Below the pieces are notes generated by a model. The model made no database searches. It was given only the letters and a program-made list of their open reading frames with translations, and was not told the origin of the DNA. Position numbers and translations under genes: made by a program. Below are positions 25,606 to 36,836 of a stretch of DNA of 64,000 nt, in pieces. The stretch comes from Streptomyces finlayi (GTDB lineage Bacteria > Actinomycetota > Actinomycetes > Streptomycetales > Streptomycetaceae): positions 4,340,001 to 4,404,000 of the forward strand of contig NZ_CP045702.1 in NCBI RefSeq assembly GCF_014216315.1, given 5' to 3'. How positions within the stretch are numbered: position 1 is the stretch's first letter; each line of letters opens with the position of its first letter.

Positions 25606-25941
25606 GTGGCACAGAAGGTTCAGGTCCTTCTTGTCGATGACCTCGACGGTGGCGAGGCGGACGAGACAGTGACGTTCGCACTTGACGGCAAGACGTACGA
25701 GATCGACCTCACCACGACCAACGCGGACAAGCTCCGTGGTCTTCTTGAGCCGTACACCAAGGGTGGCCGTCGTACCGGTGGCCGCGCCGCGACGGGCCGT
25801 GGCAAGGGCCGCGCCGTCACCGGTGGCAACAAGGACACCGCCGAGATCCGCAAGTGGGCGCGCGAGAACGGCCACAACGTGAATGACCGTGGCCGCGTTC
25901 CCGCGGAGATCCGCGAGGCTTACGAGAAGGCCAACGGCTGA
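25606..25941 (+). CDS. lsr2: Lsr2 nucleoid-associated protein
   Basis: Histone-like protein that bridges A+T-rich DNA and silences horizontally acquired and specialised-metabolism genes. 111 residues: N-terminal dimerisation domain starting AQKVQVLLVDDLDGGEADE, Gly/Arg-rich linker, and C-terminal DNA-binding domain with IRKWARENGHNVNDRGRVPA, which contains the RGR minor-groove hook. GTG at 25606 preceded by AAAGGA is taken rather than ATG 25591, because all Lsr2 proteins begin at this Ala-Gln-Lys. Its last 22 bases overlap the end of the convergent gene. Confidence 0.95.
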   Translation: MAQKVQVLLVDDLDGGEADETVTFALDGKTYEIDLTTTNADKLRGLLEPYTKGGRRTGGRAATGRGKGRAVTGGNKDTAEIRKWARENGHNVNDRGRVPAEIREAYEKANG

Positions 25942-26501
25942 GCTGTCGACCTCTTGGTCAGCAGCCCGGTCCGGGCTCGCGTCAGCCGCGCCCGGTGGCA
26001 TTCCGTCGCGGCCACGTCCACCAGCCGTGCGAGATCGGGAACATCCCCACACCTGTTCCCGAAGCCGACGAGGGCCGGCAGTACCGGCCCGACCTCCTGC
26101 CTCGGCTCGGGGGGCCGCAGCCACAGTGCGGCCCCCGGCGAGCCGACCGCACAGCCGGGCGGTGCCGGGGCGGTGATCCGCCCGCCGGTACCGACGGCGG
26201 TCAGGTCCAGAGTGATTCCGCCCCACTCCAGCCAGTCGAGCAACTCCGGCAGCTCATCGGCGCCTCCCGCGGCCACCAGCAGCGCCATGCGCTGCCCGGC
26301 CAGTGCCACCGGACCCGTGCGCCCCAGCCTCCGCAGCACGGCGTGTCCGGCATCGGCGGGCAGCTCCAGCACGTCGAAACGCAGCCCGGTCAGCAGGCAC
26401 ACCGGCGCGCCCGCGGTCGCCCAGCCGAGTTCCCGCTCGTACCACAGCGCCCAGTCGTCGATGTCGGGCGACGAGCGGGGAGGCGGAACGGTGAGGGCCA
26501 T
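25920..26501 (-). CDS. conserved Streptomyces protein (SCO3374-like), function unknown
   Basis: 193 residues. Reads as a globular cytosolic protein with DDWALWYERELGWATAGAPV, a mixed alpha/beta centre and the conserved end RLVDVAATECHRARLTRAR. The pattern recalls the N-terminal half of bifunctional primase-polymerase-like proteins, but the catalytic acids are not evident, so no function is assigned. It is always next to lsr2 and clpC in Streptomyces (from memory). Its 3' end overlaps lsr2 antisense by 22 bp. Confidence 0.75.
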   Translation of the reverse strand: MALTVPPPRSSPDIDDWALWYERELGWATAGAPVCLLTGLRFDVLELPADAGHAVLRRLGRTGPVALAGQRMALLVAAGGADELPELLDWLEWGGITLDLTAVGTGGRITAPAPPGCAVGSPGAALWLRPPEPRQEVGPVLPALVGFGNRCGDVPDLARLVDVAATECHRARLTRARTGLLTKRSTAQPLAFS

Positions 26502-26712
26502 GCCCGATGAACCGTCGAAGCACCTCCGGAGTTACGCGGTGTCCGCGATCGATTGCCGGGCGTGACCGTCGCCGGGGCGTGCGGACGCGTCGGGGAGCGC
26601 GAAGATGTTCGCCCGTAGCTGAGGGAACCGGGTCGCGCCGCATGGACTGTCAGTAGTTGCGGGTAAGACATCCCTAGTGGGAGGGGGCGACACGCAGGCC
26701 GATACGTCTCAC

Positions 26713-26726
26713 GTTCGCCATCGGCG
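26713..26726 (+). promoter_or_regulatory. candidate ClgR box upstream of clpC
   Basis: GTTCGC, five bases, GCG (26713-26726) matches the reported Streptomyces ClgR operator pattern and lies in a 429-bp gene-free stretch (26502-26930) before clpC. It is also part of a wider TTCGCC...GGCGAA inverted repeat. No other clear element is seen in that stretch. Confidence 0.55.
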
Positions 26727-26930
26727 TACTGGCGAAAGGGGTATCTGTCTGGCCTGCGGGAACATCGTCTCCCACCATCGGGTTGGAGCAGTTGTCGGCG
26801 TTCCGGGCAGGAGGCCAAGAACGGGTGTCGGCAGTTGGAATGAGCGGTCCCCGCTTGCGGGACTAAGCTGCGGAAGGACAGGGAGGGGACCGACCCCTTA
26901 CTGCCTGACCGCTCTGAGGAGCGATTAACG

Positions 26931-29459
<2,529 letters not shown>

Positions 29460-29482
29460 CGGCGTCGTAGTCAGCAGGTACG

Positions 29483-29526
29483 AAGGGGCTGCCCCGGACC
29501 GTTCACCGGTTCCGGGGCAGCCCCTT
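29483..29526 (+). terminator. strong terminator of clpC
   Basis: A perfect 16-bp stem (29483-29498 with 29511-29526) around a 12-nt loop, ending in CCCCTTTT. It also lies at the 3' side of the convergent NACHT gene and could end both. Confidence 0.85.
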
Positions 29527-29542
29527 TTCCGTGGCTGCCCGG

Positions 29543-32500
29543 TCAGAGCGTGACGTCGACGCCCTCGTCGCCGACGATCTCCGAATGCGCGCCGTTGACG
29601 GTGACCCGGCAGCCGGGCAGGGCCCGGAGGGGAGCCAGATCGAGTGGGTGCGGCGGATTCGGTCCGAGCCGTATCCGGAGCGAGGTCAGGGACGGAAACG
29701 TCCTGACGATCGCATCGAGTTCGCTGCCGTGCAGGGACTCGAAGCCCAGGCCGGTGATGTGGGGGAGGGGCTCCCCGGCGAGGAGCTGGTGCAGCGCGGG
29801 CGCCGAGAGTTCGAGGTCGGAGAGGCCGGGACTGGTGCTCAGGGCCCTGGACAGCCCGGTGGTGGGGGATTCGTTGTGCAGTTTGAGCGAGGTCAGTCCC
29901 TTCCACGCATCGAGGCCCGCCATCTCGAACGGCCGGTTGAGCTGGAGCGTCAGGCTGGTGACCAGCGGATGCGTGGGGAGGTCGCCCAAACGGTCCGCCG
30001 ACATCGAGGTCAGCGTCAGTGAGCGCAGGCTGCTGAGCGAGCCCAGCGGCTCCAGAGCGTGATGGGGCAGCTCCTGGGCGTCCAGTAGTAGATCTGTGAG
30101 CGCACTGAGACCGACGAGGGGCCCCAGGGTCGCGATGCGGGGGCACTCCTTGATGGACAGCACGGTGAGCCGGTCCCCACAGGCGTTGAGGAAGGACAGG
30201 TCCGTGAGTACGGAGTTGAACGCCAGGCGCACCAGCCTCGGACGGACCGCCTGTGCGAACGATCCGAGATCGGTGTCCGTGAAGGGGCCGAGCAACTCCA
30301 CGAAGACCAGCGCGGGCGTGTGGCGCAGCGAGGCGAGCTGGGTCGTCGTGGCGACCGGCAGCACGGTGCTCCGCGGATCGATCCGGGTCAGGACCTCTCT
30401 CGCGTACGGCTCCGCGGGGTACTGGGACCAGCCCCGCGCGAAGTCCGGACCGGTGGACGGGTACGCCTCCACCCACTCCCGCGCGTACGGGACGGCTTCG
30501 GCCCCGCCGACCGCGTTGATCAGACGCGTCACCTGAAACAGGGTGTCCGTGTCCTCCGGGACACTGCCCGGCGCCGGTAAGAGGGCCAGGGCCGCCGTCT
30601 CGAGCCTGGCCAGGACCGGCACGTGCTCGAATCCGTGGGGCGGGAAGAGGTCCGCGGTGTGCCGGCGGACGCGTTCCCTGACCGACCCGTCCAGCCAGGT
30701 CGCATGCTGCTCGCACAGGGCCGCCAGCACATGGAGCTGTGTACGGGCGAGCGAGCCCTTCGCCTCCGCCAGGCCCGCATCGAGCAGCCCTGTGACCAGG
30801 AGCGGCAGCTCGCGCCGTCCGCAGTGCCCGGCGGCCAGCAGGATCACGTCCTGCCACTGTTCCTCGGCCGCGTGCCCCAGCAGCTCGTTGAGGTGGTCGT
30901 CCTCGACCAGCTCCTTCGAGGCCAGGAAGTCCTGGAAGGTGCGGTGGGCGAACTGGTAGGTGTCGTCGGTGCGTTCCTGGAGGAGACCGCTGCGGTTCAG
31001 CAGGTGCGTCAGGATCGCCTCCGGGGGGCCCTGCGCGCGTACGCGTTCCATGCCGGACAGGGCGCGGGCGAGCTGGCGCAGGGCCTGGTCGCGGGAGAAC
31101 TCCGACTGCCCCTCGCGCACCAGCCACACCGCGATGCGCTGGAGCAGCTGGATCTGCTCCTCGACATCCATCGTGATGCCCTCGGGGGCGTCGATCTTCC
31201 GGCGTTTGTCGCGATTGCCGAGCAGCATGTCGAGCGCCGAGCGGTAGAGCTTCCAGCGAGTCTCCGGCAGGAATCCCTGGCGCCTGCGGTGCAGGGCGCA
31301 GATCACGGCGCAGAGCAGGGGAGTGCGGGCGAGGTCGCGCAGGGCGGTGTTCTGGGTGAAACGGTGCGTGAGGTCCTGCTCCAGCTCGGTCAGGTGCTCA
31401 TGGTCGTCACCGTCCAGCCGGGCGGCCCGGTGCCACGCCCCCACAAAGGACCGGATGTCCTCGTTCCGCATCGGCAGGAGCCGTAGCTCCTCGAAGTCCT
31501 GCGACCTCAGCCAGTCCGGAGCGACCGCCAGTGGGCGTACGGTCGCCACGCACCGGACGTCGGGGTAGCGCTCCAGTAACTGGGCCAGCCAGTCGCGGGC
31601 CTCGTCGCGGTCGTCCGGCGGGACCTCGTCCAGGCCGTCGACCAGCAGCAGCGCGCGGCCGGACGCCAGGACCCGGCCCGCCCAGCCGTCCGGCGGGTCG
31701 TCGATCACCAGCCGGGCAGCGGCGGGCAGCCCGGCCGGCCCGGGGAAGGTGCCGCCCCGGGCGCGCAGGGTGCGCAGGGGGACGACGACCAGCCGTCCGG
31801 CGGGTCGTCGATCACCAGCCGGGCAGCGGCGGGCAGCCCGGCCGGCCCGGGGAAGGTGCCGCCCCGGGCGCGCAGGGTGCGCAGGGGGACGACGAAGGGC
31901 ACCAGGCCGTTCAGGGCGTCCAGCCGCCGGGGGAGGGTGCGCGCCGCGGCGTGTGCGGCCAGCCACCAGATCAGGGTGGTCTTCCCGGCGCCGGCGTTGC
32001 CCCGCAGCAGCACCCGGGGGCGGTCGGAGAGCAGGGCGTCGATGCGTTGCGGCACCGACGGCGTGTGCTGCCCCGCGCTGTCGTCGGGAGGCTGGGCCTC
32101 CAGACTCAGATACGCGGTGTCGAGGTCCCACTCGGTCTCGTTCCTGTTCAGCTCGTCGAGACCGAACACCTTCGTACGCCGGTAGGCGGCACCGACCGAG
32201 GCCGCGTACTCCTCCTCGTACTGCCGGTCCCTGGGGTGCTGGCCGTGCACCTTCTCGTACCGCAGGCGCGTGCCGGTGGTCTGCTCGTACAGGGTGTGCA
32301 GTGGCCGGGAGGAGAGCGAGGAGAGCGGGACGCACTCCACCCGGCTGCCGCCGCGCTGCCGGGGGATCTGGCGGGCCACCCCGAGGAGGACGTCCCCGGC
32401 GAAGACCGGGCCCCCGGACAGGCCCCGCAGCGCGGGGACACCGTGCTCGTCGGTGGCCGGGGGCGGGCCGTCGAGTTCGCAGACCATCAGGCTGCACATC

Positions 32501-32886
32501 CGGCCCGCCATCGGCAAGACCGTGGCCGTGTACTGGTCGGTCTCCAGATGGCCCCCCGGGCCGTACCGCTGGACGGCGGGGAAGCCGGTGATCTCGCAGT
32601 CGTGGAGCGCCTGGCCGCTGTCGAGGGTGCCCATCCGTACGGGTGGGACGGCCAGCACCGGTTCCGCGGTGAGGAGGAGGGCGGCATCCCGGTCGTGGTC
32701 GATCCAGGCGACCGTCGCCTCCCTGTGCCCCGTCAGGCCGGGATGCGCCACCCGGCTCCGGCCGCTGCCCCTGACCACATGGGCGCAGGTCAGCACCAGC
32801 CGGCCGGTGAGCAGGACCCCGCTGCCCTGGACGGAACCGGTGCCCAGCACCACGACCGTGCGGTCCCCGGGCTGTACGTCCCTCAC
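29543..32886 (-). pseudogene. trypsin-like protease / NACHT NTPase / LRR protein, frame broken by a 107-bp tandem duplication
   Basis: Predicted STAND-type conflict protein. GTG at 32886 overlaps the trypco2 stop (GTGA). Trypsin-like peptidase with His36 (TCAHVV), Asp67 (DHDRDAALL) and Ser157 (LSGGPVF); then a linker typical of actinobacterial NACHT proteins (VFGLDELNRNETEWDLDTAY); NACHT with Walker A GNAGAGKT at 296-303 and Walker B LLLVDGLDEVP; then a helical region and C-terminal leucine-rich repeats (LTVLSIKECPRIATLGPLVG, SLSSLRSLTLTSM). The frame stops after 31705 because 107 bp are duplicated; the rest is in another frame. Deleting one copy gives one frame of 1078 residues, so the gene is otherwise intact. 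Either a fresh mutation, a reversible switch, or an assembly error. Confidence 0.85.
31682..31895. repeat. exact 107-bp tandem duplication in the NACHT gene
   Basis: 31682-31788 and 31789-31895 are identical over 107 bp, beginning CCAGCCGTCC and ending GGACGACGA. Because 107 is not a multiple of three, the duplication shifts the reading frame of the protease-NACHT gene just before the Walker B strand. Confidence 0.97.
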
Positions 32887-33272
32887 GGGCGGCCCTGCCC
32901 GTGGCCCCGGCCGAAGTGGTCCGTGCCGCCGGGGTCCTCGTGCCCGATCTCCCAGGCGCCGCCGGTCACCGCGTTGCGCGGGGTCAGCGTGAACGCGACC
33001 TTGTGGGTGCGGGCCGTCGACAGGGACGCGTCGGTGCCCGCCTCCACCACCCACGCCTTGACCTTCGCGCCGCCCTTGGCCTCCTTGCGCAGCTCCAGCG
33101 TGAACTCCATCTGGATGTCACCGACCTCGAAGGAGACGGGCCGCCCCGTGGCGCGCGTGGCGGCGTCGATGAGCTGGTTGCGGATGGACTCGACGGCGTC
33201 GGCGAGTTCGATGCCGTGGGCGTCGTGGGCGTCGTGGGCGTCGTGGATGTCGTCGGTGTCGCCGTCGGCCAT
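32883..33272 (-). CDS. trypco2 (trypsin-co-occurring domain 2) protein
   Basis: 129 residues: ELADAVESIRNQLIDAATRA, then VSFEVGDIQMEFTLELRKEA, KVKAWVVEAGTDASLSTA and THKVAFTLTPRN. This is the trypco2 fold defined by co-occurrence with trypsin-like proteases in bacterial NTP-dependent conflict systems. ATG at 33272 with GGGGACACC upstream is preferred over a longer opening to 33371. Ahead of the domain is a His-Asp-Ala triplet repeat encoded by a 9-bp tandem repeat. Its stop overlaps the start of the protease-NACHT gene (GTGA), so the two are coupled. Confidence 0.85.
   Translation of the reverse strand: MADGDTDDIHDAHDAHDAHGIELADAVESIRNQLIDAATRATGRPVSFEVGDIQMEFTLELRKEAKGGAKVKAWVVEAGTDASLSTARTHKVAFTLTPRNAVTGGAWEIGHEDPGGTDHFGRGHGQGRP
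33214..33246. repeat. 9-bp tandem repeat inside the trypco2 gene
   Basis: CGTGGGCGT is repeated about three to four times head to tail and encodes successive His-Asp-Ala triplets near residues 10-18. The in-frame unit could vary in number between strains without breaking the frame. Confidence 0.6.
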
Positions 33273-33726
33273 GGTGTCCCCCCGCGCTTGCCTGCTTTTC
33301 CCGTCAGCGTAGTCAGCCCGCAGGCCGAAGGTCCCGAAACGGACAGCCTTTGGGCCCACCGGCGGTGACAAGGCGCACAGCCCCTCAGGGGCCTACTAGC
33401 CGCCTTAGGAGGAGTGGCCGTGTCGCGGGAGGGGCTTTCGGCCCGGATGGCGAGGGATCGTCGGGCGAAACAGCCTGATGTGCCCGGAAGGCCGCCCCTT
33501 GTCCGTTTGGGGCTGTTTCGAACTGGGCTTAAACCCGATCCCGACCATAGTTTCCGGAGCGTCGCGAGGGGCTGCCGATGGGACCGTCGGCAACGAATTC
33601 CCGGCCCCCCTGCTACGGCTTTTCTTCGTAGATGAGGTGTTTGAACCGGGATGGGGGTGCGGGTTACCAAGGTGGAGCACGTCCGGCAGAACGCCGGTTC
33701 ACCTCACCACCGGAGGACTTCCCCGT
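33273..33726. other. 454-bp spacer between the trypco2 gene and the M23 peptidase gene
   Basis: Contains the divergent promoters of the two transcripts. It includes an inverted repeat GCCCCTCAGGGGC (33379-33391), a strong ribosome-binding-like TAGGAGGAG at 33406-33414 ahead of a GTG at 33420 that opens a 71-codon frame of doubtful reality, and a long leader before the M23 start at 33727. I looked for the c-di-AMP (ydaO) riboswitch that precedes some Streptomyces wall hydrolases and did not see a convincing match. Confidence 0.4.
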
Positions 33727-34497
33727 ATGTCGAAGCGCGTTACGTTCCAGCAGTCCGCCCGCCCGTCCCTGTCCCGAGTCCGTGGCACCGTGGTCGCCGC
33801 TTCCGTGGGTGCATCGATGGTGCTCGGTGCGGGCGCGGCGTTCGCGGCCTCCGGTACGGCCAACACCACCGGTACCGCGGTTCTCGCGGGTGCCGCCGAC
33901 TCCGTCGCCAGGCAGGCCGAGGCGCAGAGCAAGGCGGCCTCGTCCGCGAAGAAGGCCGCGGCCGAGAAGTCGGCGAAGGCGAAGGAGGCGGTGGAGAAGA
34001 AGGCCGCCGCCGCCAAGAAGGCCGCCGCCGCCAAGAAGAACGCCGCCGCCAAGAAGAACGCCAAGAAGAAGAACGCTTCCTCCTGGGAGGCCCCCGTCGA
34101 GAAGTACACGCTGAGCGCCAGCTACGGCACCGGCGGCGCCCGCTGGGCCGCGAAGCACTCCGGCCAGGACTTCGCCGTCCCGGTCGGTACCAAGGTCGAG
34201 GCCGCGCACGCCGGCACGGTCGTCAAGGCAGGCCCGAACGGTGGCGGCGACGGCCCCGCGTACGGCAACGCCGTCGTGATCAAGCACTCCAACGGCAAGT
34301 ACTCGCAGTACGCGCACCTGTCGACGATCAACGTGAAGATCGGCCAGACCGTGAAGACGGGCCAGAAGATCGCCCTGTCCGGCAACACCGGAAACTCCAG
34401 TGGTCCGCACCTCCACTTCGAGATCCGGACCACCCCGAACTACGGTTCCGCGCTCAACCCGGTCGCGTTCCTCCGCTCGGTGCAGGTCTCTCTCTGA
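33727..34497 (+). CDS. secreted M23-family peptidase (LytM-like)
   Basis: Cell-wall endopeptidase type. 256 residues: Sec signal (basic start, then VVAASVGASMVLGAGAAFAA with cleavage near 45), an Ala/Lys-rich helical region with repeated KKAAAAKK runs (about 60-120), and an M23 domain with the zinc ligands in HSGQDFAVPVG (near residue 140-150) and HLHFEIR near 230. The typical His-x-x-x-Asp and HLH motifs are complete, so it should be active. ATG at 33727 with CGGAGGACTT upstream. The Lys-rich stretch may bind wall polymers. Confidence 0.92.
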   Translation: MSKRVTFQQSARPSLSRVRGTVVAASVGASMVLGAGAAFAASGTANTTGTAVLAGAADSVARQAEAQSKAASSAKKAAAEKSAKAKEAVEKKAAAAKKAAAAKKNAAAKKNAKKKNASSWEAPVEKYTLSASYGTGGARWAAKHSGQDFAVPVGTKVEAAHAGTVVKAGPNGGGDGPAYGNAVVIKHSNGKYSQYAHLSTINVKIGQTVKTGQKIALSGNTGNSSGPHLHFEIRTTPNYGSALNPVAFLRSVQVSL

Positions 34498-34504
34498 CGC
34501 GGAC

Positions 34505-34666
34505 CTATGCGTGAGGACCCGGGTCGTGTGCCTGGGTGACCAGTTCGAAGGCGACCTCGAGGACAGCACTTCGCTTCTCCTCGGGGTCGCCTTCGACGTC
34601 TCTGAGGGCGAACATGCCGGCGTGCATCGTCAGGAGGTCGCTGATGGGCGCACCCGGGAAGGTCAC
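34505..34666 (-). CDS. small ORF (53 codons) coupled to cseC
   Basis: GTG at 34664-34666 overlaps the cseC stop (GTGA); the frame runs to TAG at 34505-34507. It reads (M)TFPGAPISDLLTMHAGMFAL, RDVEGDPEEKRSAVLEVAF and ELVTQAHDPGPHA, a soluble, acidic, helical protein with no Cys and no membrane segment. No similarity to a known family is recalled. The four-base overlap with cseC and natural codon use make it a likely last gene of the sigE operon. Confidence 0.6.
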   Translation of the reverse strand: MTFPGAPISDLLTMHAGMFALRDVEGDPEEKRSAVLEVAFELVTQAHDPGPHA

Positions 34667-36096
34667 CGGGCCCGCCCGGTCCCCGTTTTGCCCTCGGTCT
34701 CCGGACGGGCCCGGTCCTTCGAGCCCGCCCGCTGCCTCCGGACCCGGTCCCGCTTACGGAGACCGTCGGGACGGCGCTGCTCCACCGCCTTGAGGACCGG
34801 GAAACTGCCGGTGTCCGTCGGCGCGTGCTCCGGAAGCCACAGCACGGCGACCGCGCCGCCCGCCCCCTCGGCCCCGTCCTCCCGTGCCGTGTTGCGGAAC
34901 GTGAGCCGCGCGCCCAGGACCCGCGCCTGGCCCGCCGCGATCGTCAGCCCCAGCCCGTGCCCCTGCCCTGCCCGGTCGCTGCTCCCGGTACGGAACCGGC
35001 TCGGCCCCTCCCGCAACAGCTCCCCCGGGAACCCCGGCCCGTGGTCGCGTACCCGCACCACGCGGCCCTCGACCGTGACCTCCACCGGCGAGGCCCCGTG
35101 CTTGGCCGCGTTCCCCAGCAGGTTGCCCAGAATGCGTTCCAGGCGCCGGGGATCGGTGGAGACCCACGACTCGTGGATCACCCGCACCACGACGGCGGGG
35201 CCCAGCAGGGCGATCCGCCGGGTGACGAACTCCCCCAGCTGCAGTTCCTGGAGCTCCGCCCGTTCCGACGCGCTGTCCAGCCTGGCGACCTCCAGCACGT
35301 CCTCCACCAGCGTCCGCATCGCCTGCGCCCGGTCGCGTACGAGCTCGGTGGGGCGCCCCGGCGGCAGCAGCTCGGCCGCCGTGAGAAGCCCCGTCACCGG
35401 CGTACGCAGCTCATGGGCGATATCCGCGGTGACCCGGCGCTCCGCCTCGATGCGCTCGTTCAGCGCGTCCGTGAGCGCGTCCACCGCCCCGGCCAGCTCA
35501 TCGGTCTCGTCGCGGACGACCCCGCCGACGGCCTCCCTGACCCGTACCTCCGTATTGCCCTGCGCCACCTTGCCCGCCGCCGCGGCGGCCTTGCGCAGCC
35601 GGCGCGACAGCTGTCCGCCGATCAGCACACCCAGCGCGGAGCCGCCCACCACGGCGGAGAGCGAGCCGATGATCAGAGCCCGGTCGAGGTCGCTCATGAT
35701 CGTGGCGCTGCGGTCGGCGAAGGAGGTGTGCAGCGAGAGGATGTCGCCGTTGGCCAGGGGGACGGCCGCCCAGACGTCGGGCACGCCGTTGTCGTACTCG
35801 TCGACATGGGTGGCACGGCGGTTGCCGCGGACCTCGTCGCGCAGGCTCGGCGGCATCGACGGGTCGTTGAGCTTCGCACCGAACTTGGGCGTCTTGTTCT
35901 TGGCGTTCGTCGCCTCGTACAGCCGCTGCGCGAACAGGAGCCGCTCCAGCTGGACCTCGCGCGCGTTCTCGATCATCGAGACACGTGCCGCGTTGTGGAC
36001 GACCAGGCTCAGCGACACCGCGACGAGCGCGCCGACGGCGGCGATCGCGATGCTGATCTTCCAGCGGACTCCGGTCCGCAGGGCCCGCCCCGTCAT
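34663..36096 (-). CDS. cseC: sensor histidine kinase CseC
   Basis: Membrane kinase of the CseBC system that senses cell-envelope stress and drives sigE. 477 residues: TM1 about 13-33, extracytoplasmic sensor about 34-140, TM2 about 141-162, HAMP about 163-215, dimerisation helix with His228 in DIAHELRTPVTG, N-box NLLGNAAKHG and G-box GHGLGLTIAAGQA. Pro/Arg-rich C-terminal tail. ATG at 36096 overlaps the cseB stop (ATGA). Identification rests on the order sigE-cseA-cseB-cseC. Confidence 0.92.
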   Translation of the reverse strand: MTGRALRTGVRWKISIAIAAVGALVAVSLSLVVHNAARVSMIENAREVQLERLLFAQRLYEATNAKNKTPKFGAKLNDPSMPPSLRDEVRGNRRATHVDEYDNGVPDVWAAVPLANGDILSLHTSFADRSATIMSDLDRALIIGSLSAVVGGSALGVLIGGQLSRRLRKAAAAAGKVAQGNTEVRVREAVGGVVRDETDELAGAVDALTDALNERIEAERRVTADIAHELRTPVTGLLTAAELLPPGRPTELVRDRAQAMRTLVEDVLEVARLDSASERAELQELQLGEFVTRRIALLGPAVVVRVIHESWVSTDPRRLERILGNLLGNAAKHGASPVEVTVEGRVVRVRDHGPGFPGELLREGPSRFRTGSSDRAGQGHGLGLTIAAGQARVLGARLTFRNTAREDGAEGAGGAVAVLWLPEHAPTDTGSFPVLKAVEQRRPDGLRKRDRVRRQRAGSKDRARPETEGKTGTGRAR

Positions 36097-36806
36097 GCTC
36101 TGAGCTTGTAACCGAAGCCGCGGACCGTCTCGATCCGGTCCTGCCCGATCTTGGTCCGAAGCCGTTGCACATGGACGTCGACGACCCGGGTGTCCCCGCC
36201 CCAGCCGTAGTCCCATACCCGCTCCATCAGTTTGTCGCGCGAGAGCACGGTGCCGGGTGCGGCGGAGAACTCCAGCAGCAGCCGCATCTCGGTGGGCGTG
36301 AGGCCCACCTGCCGGCCCTCGCGGCGTACTTCCATGCCCTCGGTGTCGATCTCCAGGTCACCGAAGACGAGCAGTCCGCCGACCCCGTACGGCGACTCGG
36401 TGCCCGTGCCGCCCTGCTGCCCGCCCCTCCCGGCCGCATGACCGAAGCGCCGCAGCACGGCACGGATGCGGGCGACGAGCACCGCGCCGTCGAACGGCTT
36501 GGTGACGTAGTCGTCCGCCCCGGCCTCCAGGCCGAGCACCACGTCGATCGAGTCGGCGCGTGCCGACAGCATGATCACGGGCACGGTCGACTCGTCCCGG
36601 ATGCGCCGGCACAGGCTCACCCCGTCCAGCCCCGGCACCATCACGTCGAGGAGGGCGATGTCCGGGCGGTCGGCCCGGAACGCCTTTAGTCCGGAGAGGC
36701 CGTCGGGCATCGCGGTGACGACGAAACCGTCCCGCTCCAGCGCGAGCTGGGTGGCCTCGCGGATCACGTCGTCGTCCTCGACGAAGAGGACGTGGGTCTC
36801 GGCCAT
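36093..36806 (-). CDS. cseB: response regulator CseB
   Basis: OmpR/PhoB-type regulator that activates the sigE promoter. 237 residues: receiver with acidic cluster EDDD near 10-13, phospho-acceptor Asp54 (ALLDVMVPG), Ser in MLSARAD and Lys in VTKPF; a Gly-rich linker; then a winged helix with VGLTPTEMRLLLEF and VVDVHVQRLRTKIG. Overlaps cseC (ATGA). Normally co-transcribed with sigE and cseA, but here an IS element separates it from sigE. Confidence 0.93.
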   Translation of the reverse strand: MAETHVLFVEDDDVIREATQLALERDGFVVTAMPDGLSGLKAFRADRPDIALLDVMVPGLDGVSLCRRIRDESTVPVIMLSARADSIDVVLGLEAGADDYVTKPFDGAVLVARIRAVLRRFGHAAGRGGQQGGTGTESPYGVGGLLVFGDLEIDTEGMEVRREGRQVGLTPTEMRLLLEFSAAPGTVLSRDKLMERVWDYGWGGDTRVVDVHVQRLRTKIGQDRIETVRGFGYKLRA

Positions 36807-36836
36807 GCGACTGCTTTCCGTACGGTCGGTTGTCGG

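Noticed and set aside
33420..33635. 71-codon plus-strand frame with an excellent ribosome-binding sequence (AGGAGG) and GTG start
   Set aside because: Arg/Pro-rich product without recognisable pattern, in the spacer before the M23 gene; not strong enough to call, though a leader peptide cannot be excluded.
33273..33726. Possible c-di-AMP riboswitch before the M23 peptidase
   Set aside because: Such elements precede some Streptomyces wall hydrolases, but I could not match the conserved core in this leader.
33940..34085. Repetitive AAGAAGGCC-type sequence resembling a tandem repeat array
   Set aside because: It is the coding sequence for the Ala/Lys-rich helix of the M23 protein, not a separate repeat element or CRISPR.
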